A DNA stretch of 64,000 nucleotides, taken from an uncultured Pelagimonas sp. GTDB taxonomy: Bacteria > Pseudomonadota > Alphaproteobacteria > Rhodobacterales > Rhodobacteraceae. Positions 42,672-49,473 of the stretch are shown here, one piece after another (positions within the stretch are counted from its first letter, which is position 1; the number at the start of each line of letters is the position of its first letter). The stretch covers positions 1-64,000 of the forward strand of contig CANMIH010000014.1 of the NCBI GenBank assembly GCA_947497905.1, given 5' to 3'. Position numbers and translations under genes: made by a program. The notes under the pieces were generated by a model. The model ran no database searches. It was not told the origin of the DNA and was given only the letters and a program-made list of their open reading frames with translations.

Positions 42672-43658
42672 ATGGCCAGTCATTCTCACGCCGGGCACAT
42701 GCCGAGTTCCGGCAAGGCCCTTGTGATTTCGGCCTGGCTCACCGGCGTCTACTTCGTGATTGAACTGGCCGTCGGGCTCTGGACTGGCTCGATTGCCGTC
42801 CTGTCGGATGCGTTTCACACCCTGTCGGCGGTTGGCGGCGTTCTCGTGGCCATCACCGCGCAGCGGATTGCGCGCCGTCCAGCGGATTCGACGCGCAGTT
42901 TCGGATGGTACCGCGCCGAAATCATCGGGGCGCTGGTGAATGGCGGCTTTCTTCTCGGCATGGCGCTTCTGGTGATCTGGATGGGCGCGATGCGGCTCGG
43001 AGACCCGATCTACCTGGCCACAGGCCCCATGCTTTGGGTCGCCTTCGGGGGCCTGGTCACGGAAGTGGTCTCTCTGGCGCTGATGTGGCAATCGAGCAAG
43101 GACGATCTGAATGCCCGTGGCGCGCTCTGGCACATCATCCAGACCTTTGTCGGCAGCCTCCTGATCATCGTCACCGCCCTTGTGATCGAGTTCACCGGCT
43201 TTCTGGCGATTGACCCGATTCTCGGCATGGCGTTCGGGGTGGTTCTCCTCTGGGCCTCTGTGGGCGTAATCAAGGAAGCGGTCCACATTCTCATGGAAGG
43301 CACGCCCGAGGGAACGGATCTCGACGCTGTAACAGCGGACCTGAACGGGCAGGACGGGGTTCTGGATGTTCACCATGTGCATGCCTGGACGCTGACCAGC
43401 GGCAAACACGCGTTTTCCGCCCATATCCGCCATCAGTCACCCGCCGAGGCCGCGGATTTGCTGAACAGGGCCTATCGGCGGCTGACGGAACAGCATGGGT
43501 TTCACATGGTCACGCTGCAGCTCGAAACAGAGTGTCTCGACGAGCGCCACGCGCGGGATCTTGATATAGTCCAGATAGCGGCTGCAAAGGCTGCGCAAGA
43601 AAAGACTGATGTGCGAGATGCGCATCCGCACCCAAGCCCTAACACAGAAGGGCCGTAG
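42672..43658 (+). CDS. Cation diffusion facilitator with altered metal site
   Basis: Predicted 328-residue CDF transporter: six helices, then a cytoplasmic ferredoxin-like domain with VLDVHHVHAWTLTSGKHAFSAH. His-rich N-terminus (SHSHAGH). In zinc CDFs helices 2 and 5 carry HxxxD. Here helix 2 reads DAFHTLSA (His49 with Ala53 in place of Asp) and helix 5 reads HIIQT (His154 with Thr158 in place of Asp), so both Asp ligands are missing while both His are kept. The substrate is therefore unlikely to be plain Zn(II). Two bp after the TVP38 gene stop. Confidence 0.85.
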   Translation: MASHSHAGHMPSSGKALVISAWLTGVYFVIELAVGLWTGSIAVLSDAFHTLSAVGGVLVAITAQRIARRPADSTRSFGWYRAEIIGALVNGGFLLGMALLVIWMGAMRLGDPIYLATGPMLWVAFGGLVTEVVSLALMWQSSKDDLNARGALWHIIQTFVGSLLIIVTALVIEFTGFLAIDPILGMAFGVVLLWASVGVIKEAVHILMEGTPEGTDLDAVTADLNGQDGVLDVHHVHAWTLTSGKHAFSAHIRHQSPAEAADLLNRAYRRLTEQHGFHMVTLQLETECLDERHARDLDIVQIAAAKAAQEKTDVRDAHPHPSPNTEGP

Positions 43659-43664
43659 ACTGTG

Positions 43665-44657
43665 ATGGACATAATACTAGCCGCAGAGCCGGAGATTCGT
43701 CTGACGGCGTTTTTGAGTGTGCTGGCCGCCATGGCGCTTTGGGAACTCGCCGCCCCGCGTCGGCGGCGTGACATTCCGCGTGTCATCCGTTGGTCGAACA
43801 ACCTGGCACTTGTCGTGATCGATACCGCGATCCTCCGGTTGTCTTTCCCAATCCTGGCCGTCGGTCTGGCGGTCCTGGCCGAGGAGCGGGGCTGGGGCCT
43901 GTTCAACATTATCGAGGCTCCTTTCGGGTTGGCTGTGATCCTGTCCATGCTGCTGCTCGATCTGGCGATCTATCTGCAACATGTCATGTTCCACGCCGTC
44001 CCGGCCCTGTGGCGCCTGCACCGGATGCACCATGCGGATCTCGACTTCGACGCAACCACTGGATTACGCTTCCATCCGATTGAGATCCTCATCTCGATGG
44101 CGATCAAGCTCGCCCTGGTGGCAGCGCTTGGTCCGCCCGCCGTCGCGGTTTTGTTGTTCGAGATCATCCTCAACGCCACTGCCCTCTTCAACCATGCCAA
44201 CATCAACCTGCCGAGACCGGTCGACCGGTGGCTCAGATGGATCGTCGTCACACCCGACATGCAACGCGTGCATCATTCTGTCGATCCGCGCGAAACCAAC
44301 TCAAACTACGGCTTCAACCTGCCGTGGTGGGACCGCCTCATGGGTACTTACGTAGCCCAGCCCGCGAAGGGCCACGAGGGAATGACGATCGGTATCGAGC
44401 AGTTTCGCACGACGCGCGACCTCTGGGTCGACAGGATGTTGATCCAGCCCCTTCGCGGGCCAGCAAGCGGACACGCCCTGGATACATCCGCCCTCACGCC
44501 GACAAGCAGGAACAGCCTCTGGACTCTCGAAAACACAGTTCTAGGGTCTCGGGTAACTCAAAAAGGAACACATGATGAAACGACGTACGTTCTTGCTGGC
44601 CGGAGCGGCTGCCACACTCCCCCTGCGAGCACTGGCCAACACGGAACCGGTCATTAA
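43665..44657 (+). CDS. Sterol desaturase/fatty acid hydroxylase family protein
   Basis: Predicted 330-residue membrane diiron enzyme with the His clusters of the family: HVMFH (about 108-112), HRMHH (about 121-125), NHANI and HHS (about 203-205). It should hydroxylate or desaturate a membrane lipid or carotenoid. Start at ATG 43665; a GTG at 43662 is in frame. The last 86 bases overlap the CopG gene in another frame, an unusually long overlap, and the final 28 residues look unlike the family, so a frameshift near 44570 or a late stop is possible. Confidence 0.8.
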   Translation: MDIILAAEPEIRLTAFLSVLAAMALWELAAPRRRRDIPRVIRWSNNLALVVIDTAILRLSFPILAVGLAVLAEERGWGLFNIIEAPFGLAVILSMLLLDLAIYLQHVMFHAVPALWRLHRMHHADLDFDATTGLRFHPIEILISMAIKLALVAALGPPAVAVLLFEIILNATALFNHANINLPRPVDRWLRWIVVTPDMQRVHHSVDPRETNSNYGFNLPWWDRLMGTYVAQPAKGHEGMTIGIEQFRTTRDLWVDRMLIQPLRGPASGHALDTSALTPTSRNSLWTLENTVLGSRVTQKGTHDETTYVLAGRSGCHTPPASTGQHGTGH

Positions 44658-45024
44658 AGTCCTGAAAACCCCCACCTGCGGATGCTGCACCGCTTGGGTC
44701 GATCATGTCCGGCAAGCGGGCTTCGCGGTCGAGGCGCAGGACGTCGATCAGGATGCGCTTTATGCGTTCAAAGATCGGCTGCAAATTGCACCGGAACTTG
44801 CTGGATGTCACACGGCGGTCGTGGGCGACTATTTTATCGAGGGCCACGTGCCTGCCGCGGACATCACGCGGCTGCTAGCAGAGCAACCGATGGCGCGCGG
44901 TTTGACTGTCCCCCGCATGCCGATGAGTTCGCCCGGCATGGGCGGTCCCGGGGCCGGTGACGCTTTTGACACCTTGCTTGTTGGCTCCGACGGCGCGACC
45001 TCGGTCTTCGCGAGCCACAGCTGA
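44572..45024 (+). CDS. CopG-type (DUF411) periplasmic copper-binding protein
   Basis: Predicted 150-residue protein with a Tat-like signal (KRRTFLLAG, ending LA at residue 22). The DUF411 signature is complete: KTPTCGCC (Cys36, Cys38, Cys39), ELAGCHTAVVGDYFIEGHVPAADI (Cys79, His80, by position) and GLTVPRMPMSSPGM. CopG proteins bind a small Cu(I) cluster through the CxCC/Cys/Met set and are linked to periplasmic copper handling. Last gene of the CueR-box operon. Confidence 0.88.
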   Translation: MMKRRTFLLAGAAATLPLRALANTEPVIKVLKTPTCGCCTAWVDHVRQAGFAVEAQDVDQDALYAFKDRLQIAPELAGCHTAVVGDYFIEGHVPAADITRLLAEQPMARGLTVPRMPMSSPGMGGPGAGDAFDTLLVGSDGATSVFASHS

Positions 45025-45029
45025 TCAGG

Positions 45030-45596
45030 TCATGGGTGCAGGTGATAGATCCCGCGGGACGGGTTCATGACCCGTCCGTCTTGCACAAGCTTTCGCAGCG
45101 CCCTGTAGGTCGCCTCATGGCTCAATTGTAACCGAGCGGCAAACTCGACGATGGAGCCTTCGAGCAAGCCTGCGATCAACCCTGCCATCACCCGGTCCTC
45201 TGCGCGCCGAATGCCAACGATCTCCAGCATCTGTCGCTGCGCCTGTATCTGTTGAGCCGCCTGACGGCCATAGGCGCGGGCAAATGCCGGGTCGGCAAAA
45301 GCGGCCAATACGAAAGCCTTGTCGATCCGGATCAGCGCCCCGGCCTCAACAATGACTGCGTCGCAATGATAGACCTCCGAAAACACCGAAGCTTCGGCAA
45401 AGCTTGTTCCGGCTTGGGCACGGTGGATGATGAACCGCTCGCCATCTGGACCGACCCGCTCGAGATGCACGCGCCCGGTTTGCACGACATAGAGACCGTG
45501 GGTGGGGTCGCCTTGGTGAAATACGGTATCTCCAACCGCGCCGGAGATTGGGCGCAGGGCTGAGCTCGGGATATGATCATAGGGGTTTGGCAACAT
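45030..45596 (-). CDS. Crp/Fnr-family transcription regulator
   Basis: Predicted 188-residue regulator: cyclic-nucleotide-binding-like beta barrel (residues 12-105, with GDTVFHQGDPTHGLYVVQTGRV), a dimer helix and a short winged HTH (about 145-185, RLQLSHEATYRALRKLV). It lacks the N-terminal Cys of Fe-S Fnr proteins, so it may sense another ligand. The palindrome at 45595-45612 overlaps its start codon, which suggests tight autoregulation. No Shine-Dalgarno is visible before the ATG at 45596. Confidence 0.8.
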   Translation of the reverse strand: MLPNPYDHIPSSALRPISGAVGDTVFHQGDPTHGLYVVQTGRVHLERVGPDGERFIIHRAQAGTSFAEASVFSEVYHCDAVIVEAGALIRIDKAFVLAAFADPAFARAYGRQAAQQIQAQRQMLEIVGIRRAEDRVMAGLIAGLLEGSIVEFAARLQLSHEATYRALRKLVQDGRVMNPSRGIYHLHP

Positions 45597-45612
45597 ATGA
45601 TTGAAATCATAT
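45595..45612. promoter_or_regulatory. Fnr/Crp-like palindromic operator
   Basis: ATATGATT-GA-AATCATAT is a perfect 8-bp inverted repeat; its core ATGAT-N4-ATCAT resembles Fnr boxes (TTGAT-N4-ATCAA). It lies at the start of the Crp/Fnr gene, 60 bp before the 45672 gene, so it can control both. Confidence 0.65.
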
Positions 45613-45671
45613 TACGATGCATCCGCCCCTGCTAGCGTAAACATGACACCACCCCATTGAAGGACCTGTCC

Positions 45672-46196
45672 ATGCGTCTCATTCCCTTCGTCCTTGCCAT
45701 AGTGATGGCCGCACCCGTGGCCGCGCAGCACGCCAATTCCGCGGCTGGTCACGACATGGGCGGACCGCAGGAAACCGGGCAATCGGCCTTTGCCGCCTTG
45801 GCGGAAATCGTAACGATCCTGCAGGCCGATCCCGAGACGGATTGGGAGCGGGTCGATATTGACGGATTGCGCCGCCATCTGGTCGATATGGACCTTCTGA
45901 CCCAAGAGGCCGTGGTCGCCCGCACCCTGCGGCCGGAAGGGGCCCGGTTCGAGATTCGGGGCACCCCCCGTGTTCTCGAGGCCATCCGCGCCATGGTGCC
46001 CGCCCATGCGCCCTTTCTCGCGGCCGAGACCGGCTGGGACGTTGTGACAGAGGACTTAGAAGATGGCGTGGCGCTCAGTGTCGATGGCGATGCCGCGCAG
46101 ATTCAGGGACTTGGTTTCTTTGGTCTGATGACCATCGGGGCGCATCACCAGGAGCACCACCTCATGATGGCAAAAGGCGCTGGCCCGCACCATTAA
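45672..46196 (+). CDS. Secreted protein of unknown function with His-rich ends
   Basis: Predicted 174-residue exported protein (signal peptide residues 1-19, ending VAAQ). The mature N-terminus (HANSAAGHDMGG) and C-terminus (GAHHQEHHLMMAKGAGPHH) are His/Met-rich, the middle is acidic and helical. The RHLVDMD motif and TIGAHHQEHH could form a metal site. No family recognised. Divergent from the Crp/Fnr regulator and probably under the palindrome at 45595. Confidence 0.65.
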   Translation: MRLIPFVLAIVMAAPVAAQHANSAAGHDMGGPQETGQSAFAALAEIVTILQADPETDWERVDIDGLRRHLVDMDLLTQEAVVARTLRPEGARFEIRGTPRVLEAIRAMVPAHAPFLAAETGWDVVTEDLEDGVALSVDGDAAQIQGLGFFGLMTIGAHHQEHHLMMAKGAGPHH

Positions 46197-46262
46197 TGCG
46201 CCGACAAGGCCTGTTTGATGATCCGTAGAGAGGTGCGCTGACAAAACGTTACATCTCGCGTG

Positions 46263-46293
46263 TTGACCTTCCAGCGCTGGAGACGCGGACACA
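46263..46293 (+). promoter_or_regulatory. CueR-type box before petA
   Basis: TTGACC (46263-46268), then a 19-bp spacer with TCCAGCGCTGGA, identical to the dyad at 20046. The -10 (GACACA) is weak. The box ends 10 bp before the Rieske start. Confidence 0.7.
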
Positions 46294-46302
46294 TGCCCGG
46301 TG

Positions 46303-46860
46303 ATGGAAGCGTCAGAGGATACCGCGCGCAGGGATTTCCTGTATTACGCGACGGCCGGGGCGGGGGTCGTGGCCACCGGGGCTGCGCTCTGGCCTCTGGT
46401 GAACCAGATGAACCCCTCCGCCGATGTCCGCGCTCTGGCACAAATCACCGTCGACATCTCCGATCTTGCGCCCGGAACGCAATTGACCGTCAACTGGCGC
46501 GGAAAACCTGTTTTTATCCGTCATCGCACAGAGGCAGAGATGGCTCAGGCTCGGGCAGAGGCGGTCTCTGACCTGCCAGACAGCCAGGCGCGCAACCCCA
46601 ATCTGCCCGACGATGCGCTGGCAAGCGATGAGAACCGGGCCATTGCGGGTCACGAGGCATATCTGGTCATGATCGGTGTCTGTACCCATCTGGGCTGTGT
46701 CCCTCTGGGGGATGAGGCGGGGGATTTCGGGGGTTGGTTCTGCCCCTGTCACGGTTCCCATTATGACGCGGCTGGGCGCATTCGCAAAGGCCCGGCACCT
46801 GAGAACCTGCATATTCCGGACTTGTCGCTCTCGGAGGAGATGGTGCTGACTTTGGGGTGA
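46303..46860 (+). CDS. petA: Rieske iron-sulfur subunit of cytochrome bc1, lone copy
   Basis: Predicted 185-residue ubiquinol-cytochrome c reductase Rieske protein: Tat-type N-terminal anchor ([13 protein letters not shown], residues 9-31), flexible hinge, then the cluster-binding loops CTHLGC (Cys127, His129, Cys132) and CPCHGSHYD (Cys147, Cys149, His150). All ligands and the disulfide Cys are present. petB and petC are not next to it, unlike the usual fbc operon, and a CueR-type box lies directly upstream. A copper-inducible spare Rieske subunit is the simplest reading. Confidence 0.93.
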   Translation: MEASEDTARRDFLYYATAGAGVVATGAALWPLVNQMNPSADVRALAQITVDISDLAPGTQLTVNWRGKPVFIRHRTEAEMAQARAEAVSDLPDSQARNPNLPDDALASDENRAIAGHEAYLVMIGVCTHLGCVPLGDEAGDFGGWFCPCHGSHYDAAGRIRKGPAPENLHIPDLSLSEEMVLTLG

Positions 46861-46929
46861 TGCAATAAAGGATAATCTGTAATCAGAGCGCTCGAAACTG
46901 GAACAGATTTCGACTGGCCGCTGGTCGGC

Positions 46930-47997
46930 CTAAATCGCAATACTCCACATCCGAAACCGTCCCTGCCCCGTCACTTCACGGATTAGACCCTTCGCTTCCA
47001 TCCAGGCGAGATTGCGTTGAGCGGTGGCGCGGCTAGCACCGATCCACATTTCGGCCATCGGGGCGGAAACGAGGGGCCATTCGGTCAGCAGGGCGCTCAG
47101 GACCGGCGGTGTCTTGCCTGAGAGCGTTGACATCTCTGCTTTGGCCTTCGCTGACCATGATTGGATATCGTCGAGGCGCCGCATCGCCATGAGGATAGCT
47201 GTCTGCATCCCCTCGAGCCATTGTTTAAGGCGCTCTGCCGATGGCCCACTCGCGCGCAGGCCCCCTGCCCCGCCCATTGCCAACGGTGCGAAAATTGCCC
47301 CGTTTCCCTCGCTAGCCGCGATGCGCGCGGCCGTGACCGCTGCTTCCACCCGATCGCCCTGCTGCCCAAGGCCCGCAAGACTCCAGAGATGAAACCCCAT
47401 GCAGGCGCGGGTGATCGGATGAAGATCGGCGGCCTGTTTCATCAAATCCAGCCAACCGCTCGCGCGATCGTCGAAGCGCTCGGCATTTTCATCGATGTTT
47501 TCAGGATCGCGGCGGTCGAGGAAGGCTGCGATATCGACTATCGGGTCAGGACCGCCTGTCAGTCGCCGAACGGCCCATCCAATTCGCGCCAAGGCATTTG
47601 GGTCATCTTGTGCGCCTGACAGGCGCATAGAAATCCATAGCGCCAGACGATCCGGGCCTACGCGATCTCCTGCAAACCAGCTCAGGTCTGCCGCCTCGAT
47701 CAGTGCCAACCTATGCAGCCAGCCTTTGGGCGCGCGAGCCAATCGGTCATCGAGCGCACCCAAGCGCCCGGCCACCCTTGCCAGAAGCGCAGCCTGCTCC
47801 GCTTCGGCCCTTGCCCAGTCATCAATGAGGCCCTTTTCCGGCTGTCCCGCCCGAGGTCCGGGAGGCCGGTAATCCGGTTCCTCTTCGATCGGGCCCGGCA
47901 GGTACCAGAGAACTTCTTCCGAAGCATCCTCATTCCCCTCTCCGATGTCGAGGGGTTCGTCGAAATCTTCAGGAATAATAGTCGATTGTGGCATCAT
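46930..47997 (-). CDS. DUF1612/helix-turn-helix plasmid protein (RHE_PE00001-like)
   Basis: Predicted 355-residue cytoplasmic protein. The N-terminal half has the pattern LGALDDRLARAPKGWLHRLALIEAADLSW of the DUF1612-type family; the last 70 residues form a winged helix-turn-helix (LLTEWPLVSAPMAEMWIGASRATAQRNLAWMEAKG, by position 300-334). Proteins of this type are frequent on rhizobial and roseobacter plasmids and may regulate themselves. The 9-bp inverted repeat at 47998-48025 touches its start codon. Confidence 0.75.
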   Translation of the reverse strand: MMPQSTIIPEDFDEPLDIGEGNEDASEEVLWYLPGPIEEEPDYRPPGPRAGQPEKGLIDDWARAEAEQAALLARVAGRLGALDDRLARAPKGWLHRLALIEAADLSWFAGDRVGPDRLALWISMRLSGAQDDPNALARIGWAVRRLTGGPDPIVDIAAFLDRRDPENIDENAERFDDRASGWLDLMKQAADLHPITRACMGFHLWSLAGLGQQGDRVEAAVTAARIAASEGNGAIFAPLAMGGAGGLRASGPSAERLKQWLEGMQTAILMAMRRLDDIQSWSAKAKAEMSTLSGKTPPVLSALLTEWPLVSAPMAEMWIGASRATAQRNLAWMEAKGLIREVTGQGRFRMWSIAI

Positions 47998-48025
47998 ATG
48001 TGCAAAATACAGATTATTTGCACAT
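47998..48025. promoter_or_regulatory. Perfect inverted repeat, putative operator of the HTH gene
   Basis: ATGTGCAAA, 10-bp spacer, TTTGCACAT. It lies immediately upstream of the DUF1612/HTH start (47997), fitting autorepression. Confidence 0.65.
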
Positions 48026-48168
48026 TACCCAAGCTGTTTTGTGACCGTCGACAATGCTCTTTACACATTACGTGCGCGCGACTGCCGACGGAACCTTTCA
48101 GATCGCGATCAATGCAAGGAAACCAGGGGATTGTGCATCGGCACAATGAGAAAACACTTGCTTGCATT

Positions 48169-48194
48169 CGTTTGTAAACGGTCGTTTAGTAACG
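48169..48194. promoter_or_regulatory. Candidate res subsites upstream of the resolvase
   Basis: Two adjacent palindromic 12-mers, CGTTTGTAAACG and CGTTTAGTAACG, separated by GT, 30-55 bp before the resolvase start. A further related CCGTTTGC lies at 48206-48213 on the opposite strand. The arrangement resembles resolvase binding sites, but a three-site res has not been fully defined. Confidence 0.45.
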
Positions 48195-48223
48195 GTATAT
48201 GAAATTGCAAACGGCCGATTTTC

Positions 48224-49132
48224 ATGCCCCTGATAGGCTATGCGCGCGTATCCACAGAGGATCAGACCCCCCTGCCCCAGTCTGAGGCCCTGCAAACTGC
48301 GGGATGCGTCGAGATCTTCGAAGAGCACGCCTCAGGCGGCAATCGTGCCCGGCCGGTGCTTGCCCGCTTGCTGGAGCGCATTAGCAAGGGCGACACGCTG
48401 GTTGTCGTACGGATCGACCGGCTCGCACGGTCTCTGTCGCACCTTCTCGAGGTGATCGAACGGTTGGAGGCCAAGGGGGCGTTCTTTCGTTCCATTCAGG
48501 ACCCGATCGACACCGGATCCCCGCAAGGCAAGTTCACGCTGCAGGTTCTGGGCGCCGCGGCCGAGTTCGAGCGGGCGCTGATCCGGGAACGTACCAAAGC
48601 AGGGCTGGCGAGCGCCCGTACCAAGGGCCGGGTCGGCGGGAACCCTGGACTGCGGGCCAAAGACCCTGCTGCTCTTCGCAAAGTACGGCTGGCGCGACAA
48701 GACGGCTACATGGAGCGTCTGAACGAGACGGCACAAGATTGGGTGCCCCATGTGCGCCGGTTGCGACCCGACTTGGCCTGGGAAGACGTGGTGCGCATCA
48801 TCAACGGCCCCTTGCCCGAGGCGCGTCGCTGGACCCAAAGCCGTCTCTTGCGCGCTGTGAAGGCCTATGTCGGCGACGGCTTCCTGCCGGCCGAGGTGCT
48901 AGCCCGCGCCGGGCGCCGCGAAACCGACGACCGTCTGCCCGCCATCGTCGCCGGCATCAAGGGCGCGGACCCCGACATCACGCTTCAGGCGATCTGCACC
49001 CGGCTGGAAGCGATGCGCGAACGCACGCCTCGTGGCCGAACAAGATGGCAGCCGTCTTCGGTGAAAATGCTGTTGGAGCGGGCGGAACGACTTGGCCTCA
49101 TGCCGTACGAATCGAGCCAAAATCAGATGTAG
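48224..49132 (+). CDS. Serine recombinase (resolvase family)
   Basis: Predicted 302-residue recombinase: catalytic domain (residues 3-140) with the nucleophile Ser10 in GYARVSTEDQ and the RIDRLARS motif, then an HTH of Hin type and an extra C-terminal region of about 120 residues (ending ERAERLGLMPYE) not found in the classical 185-residue Tn3 resolvases. It may resolve plasmid multimers or a transposon cointegrate. No transposase is visible nearby, which favours multimer resolution. Confidence 0.85.
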   Translation: MPLIGYARVSTEDQTPLPQSEALQTAGCVEIFEEHASGGNRARPVLARLLERISKGDTLVVVRIDRLARSLSHLLEVIERLEAKGAFFRSIQDPIDTGSPQGKFTLQVLGAAAEFERALIRERTKAGLASARTKGRVGGNPGLRAKDPAALRKVRLARQDGYMERLNETAQDWVPHVRRLRPDLAWEDVVRIINGPLPEARRWTQSRLLRAVKAYVGDGFLPAEVLARAGRRETDDRLPAIVAGIKGADPDITLQAICTRLEAMRERTPRGRTRWQPSSVKMLLERAERLGLMPYESSQNQM

Positions 49133-49306
49133 CTTCTGACCCGAATCCAAAAAATTTCACCGGGAGAAAACTCCGCAGGAGGCAGAAAGTGCCATTAGTT
49201 GCTTGGGGTTAGCTGCTAATATGCCAACTCAACAGAGTAGCGGCTCGATTTGGTTAGATCTGCATTTAATATATTTATATCAATGACTTGCTGAGTTTTT
49301 TACACG

Positions 49307-49332
49307 ACAACACCTATAGGTGTTGTGGATAA
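49307..49332. repeat. 20-bp perfect palindrome fused to a DnaA box
   Basis: ACAACACCTATAGGTGTTGT (49307-49326) is a perfect palindrome; its right end overlaps TGTGGATAA (49324-49332), an exact consensus DnaA box on the opposite strand. An AT-rich tract lies directly upstream. Candidate replication-control or centromere-like element. Confidence 0.65.
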
Positions 49333-49386
49333 CTTTCACACTACATTTAGATTCTTCTTGCCGGACTCACTGGATCGTGGCATTCC

Positions 49387-49433
49387 CATTCTGACGGCAA
49401 AACGCGTCAGACACGCTGTACACCGTCAGAATG
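49387..49433. promoter_or_regulatory. 11-bp inverted repeat before repA
   Basis: CATTCTGACGG and CCGTCAGAATG are perfect arms around a 25-bp spacer that itself contains GCGT-N5-ACGC. Nested repeats at this place fit a RepA/RepB autoregulatory operator. Confidence 0.6.
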
Positions 49434-49473
49434 ACTAAGAGCCTCAACAGAGGCCGAGAGTGGGCGGCAGGAC

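Larger units (their letters stand above)
49133..49473. other. Non-coding leader of repABC
   Basis: This 341-bp stretch holds no gene. It is AT-richer than its surroundings (49240-49300), followed by a palindrome with a DnaA box (49307-49332) and an 11-bp inverted repeat (49387-49433). It probably contains the repABC promoter and operator, and possibly part of the origin. Confidence 0.6.

Noticed and set aside
42606-43433. 275-codon minus-strand frame within the CDF gene
   Set aside because: Complement of the CDF gene; His/Arg/Gln-rich composition of an antisense frame.
48224-49132. Reading the serine recombinase as part of a Tn3-family transposon
   Set aside because: No tnpA and no 38-bp type terminal inverted repeats are visible around it.
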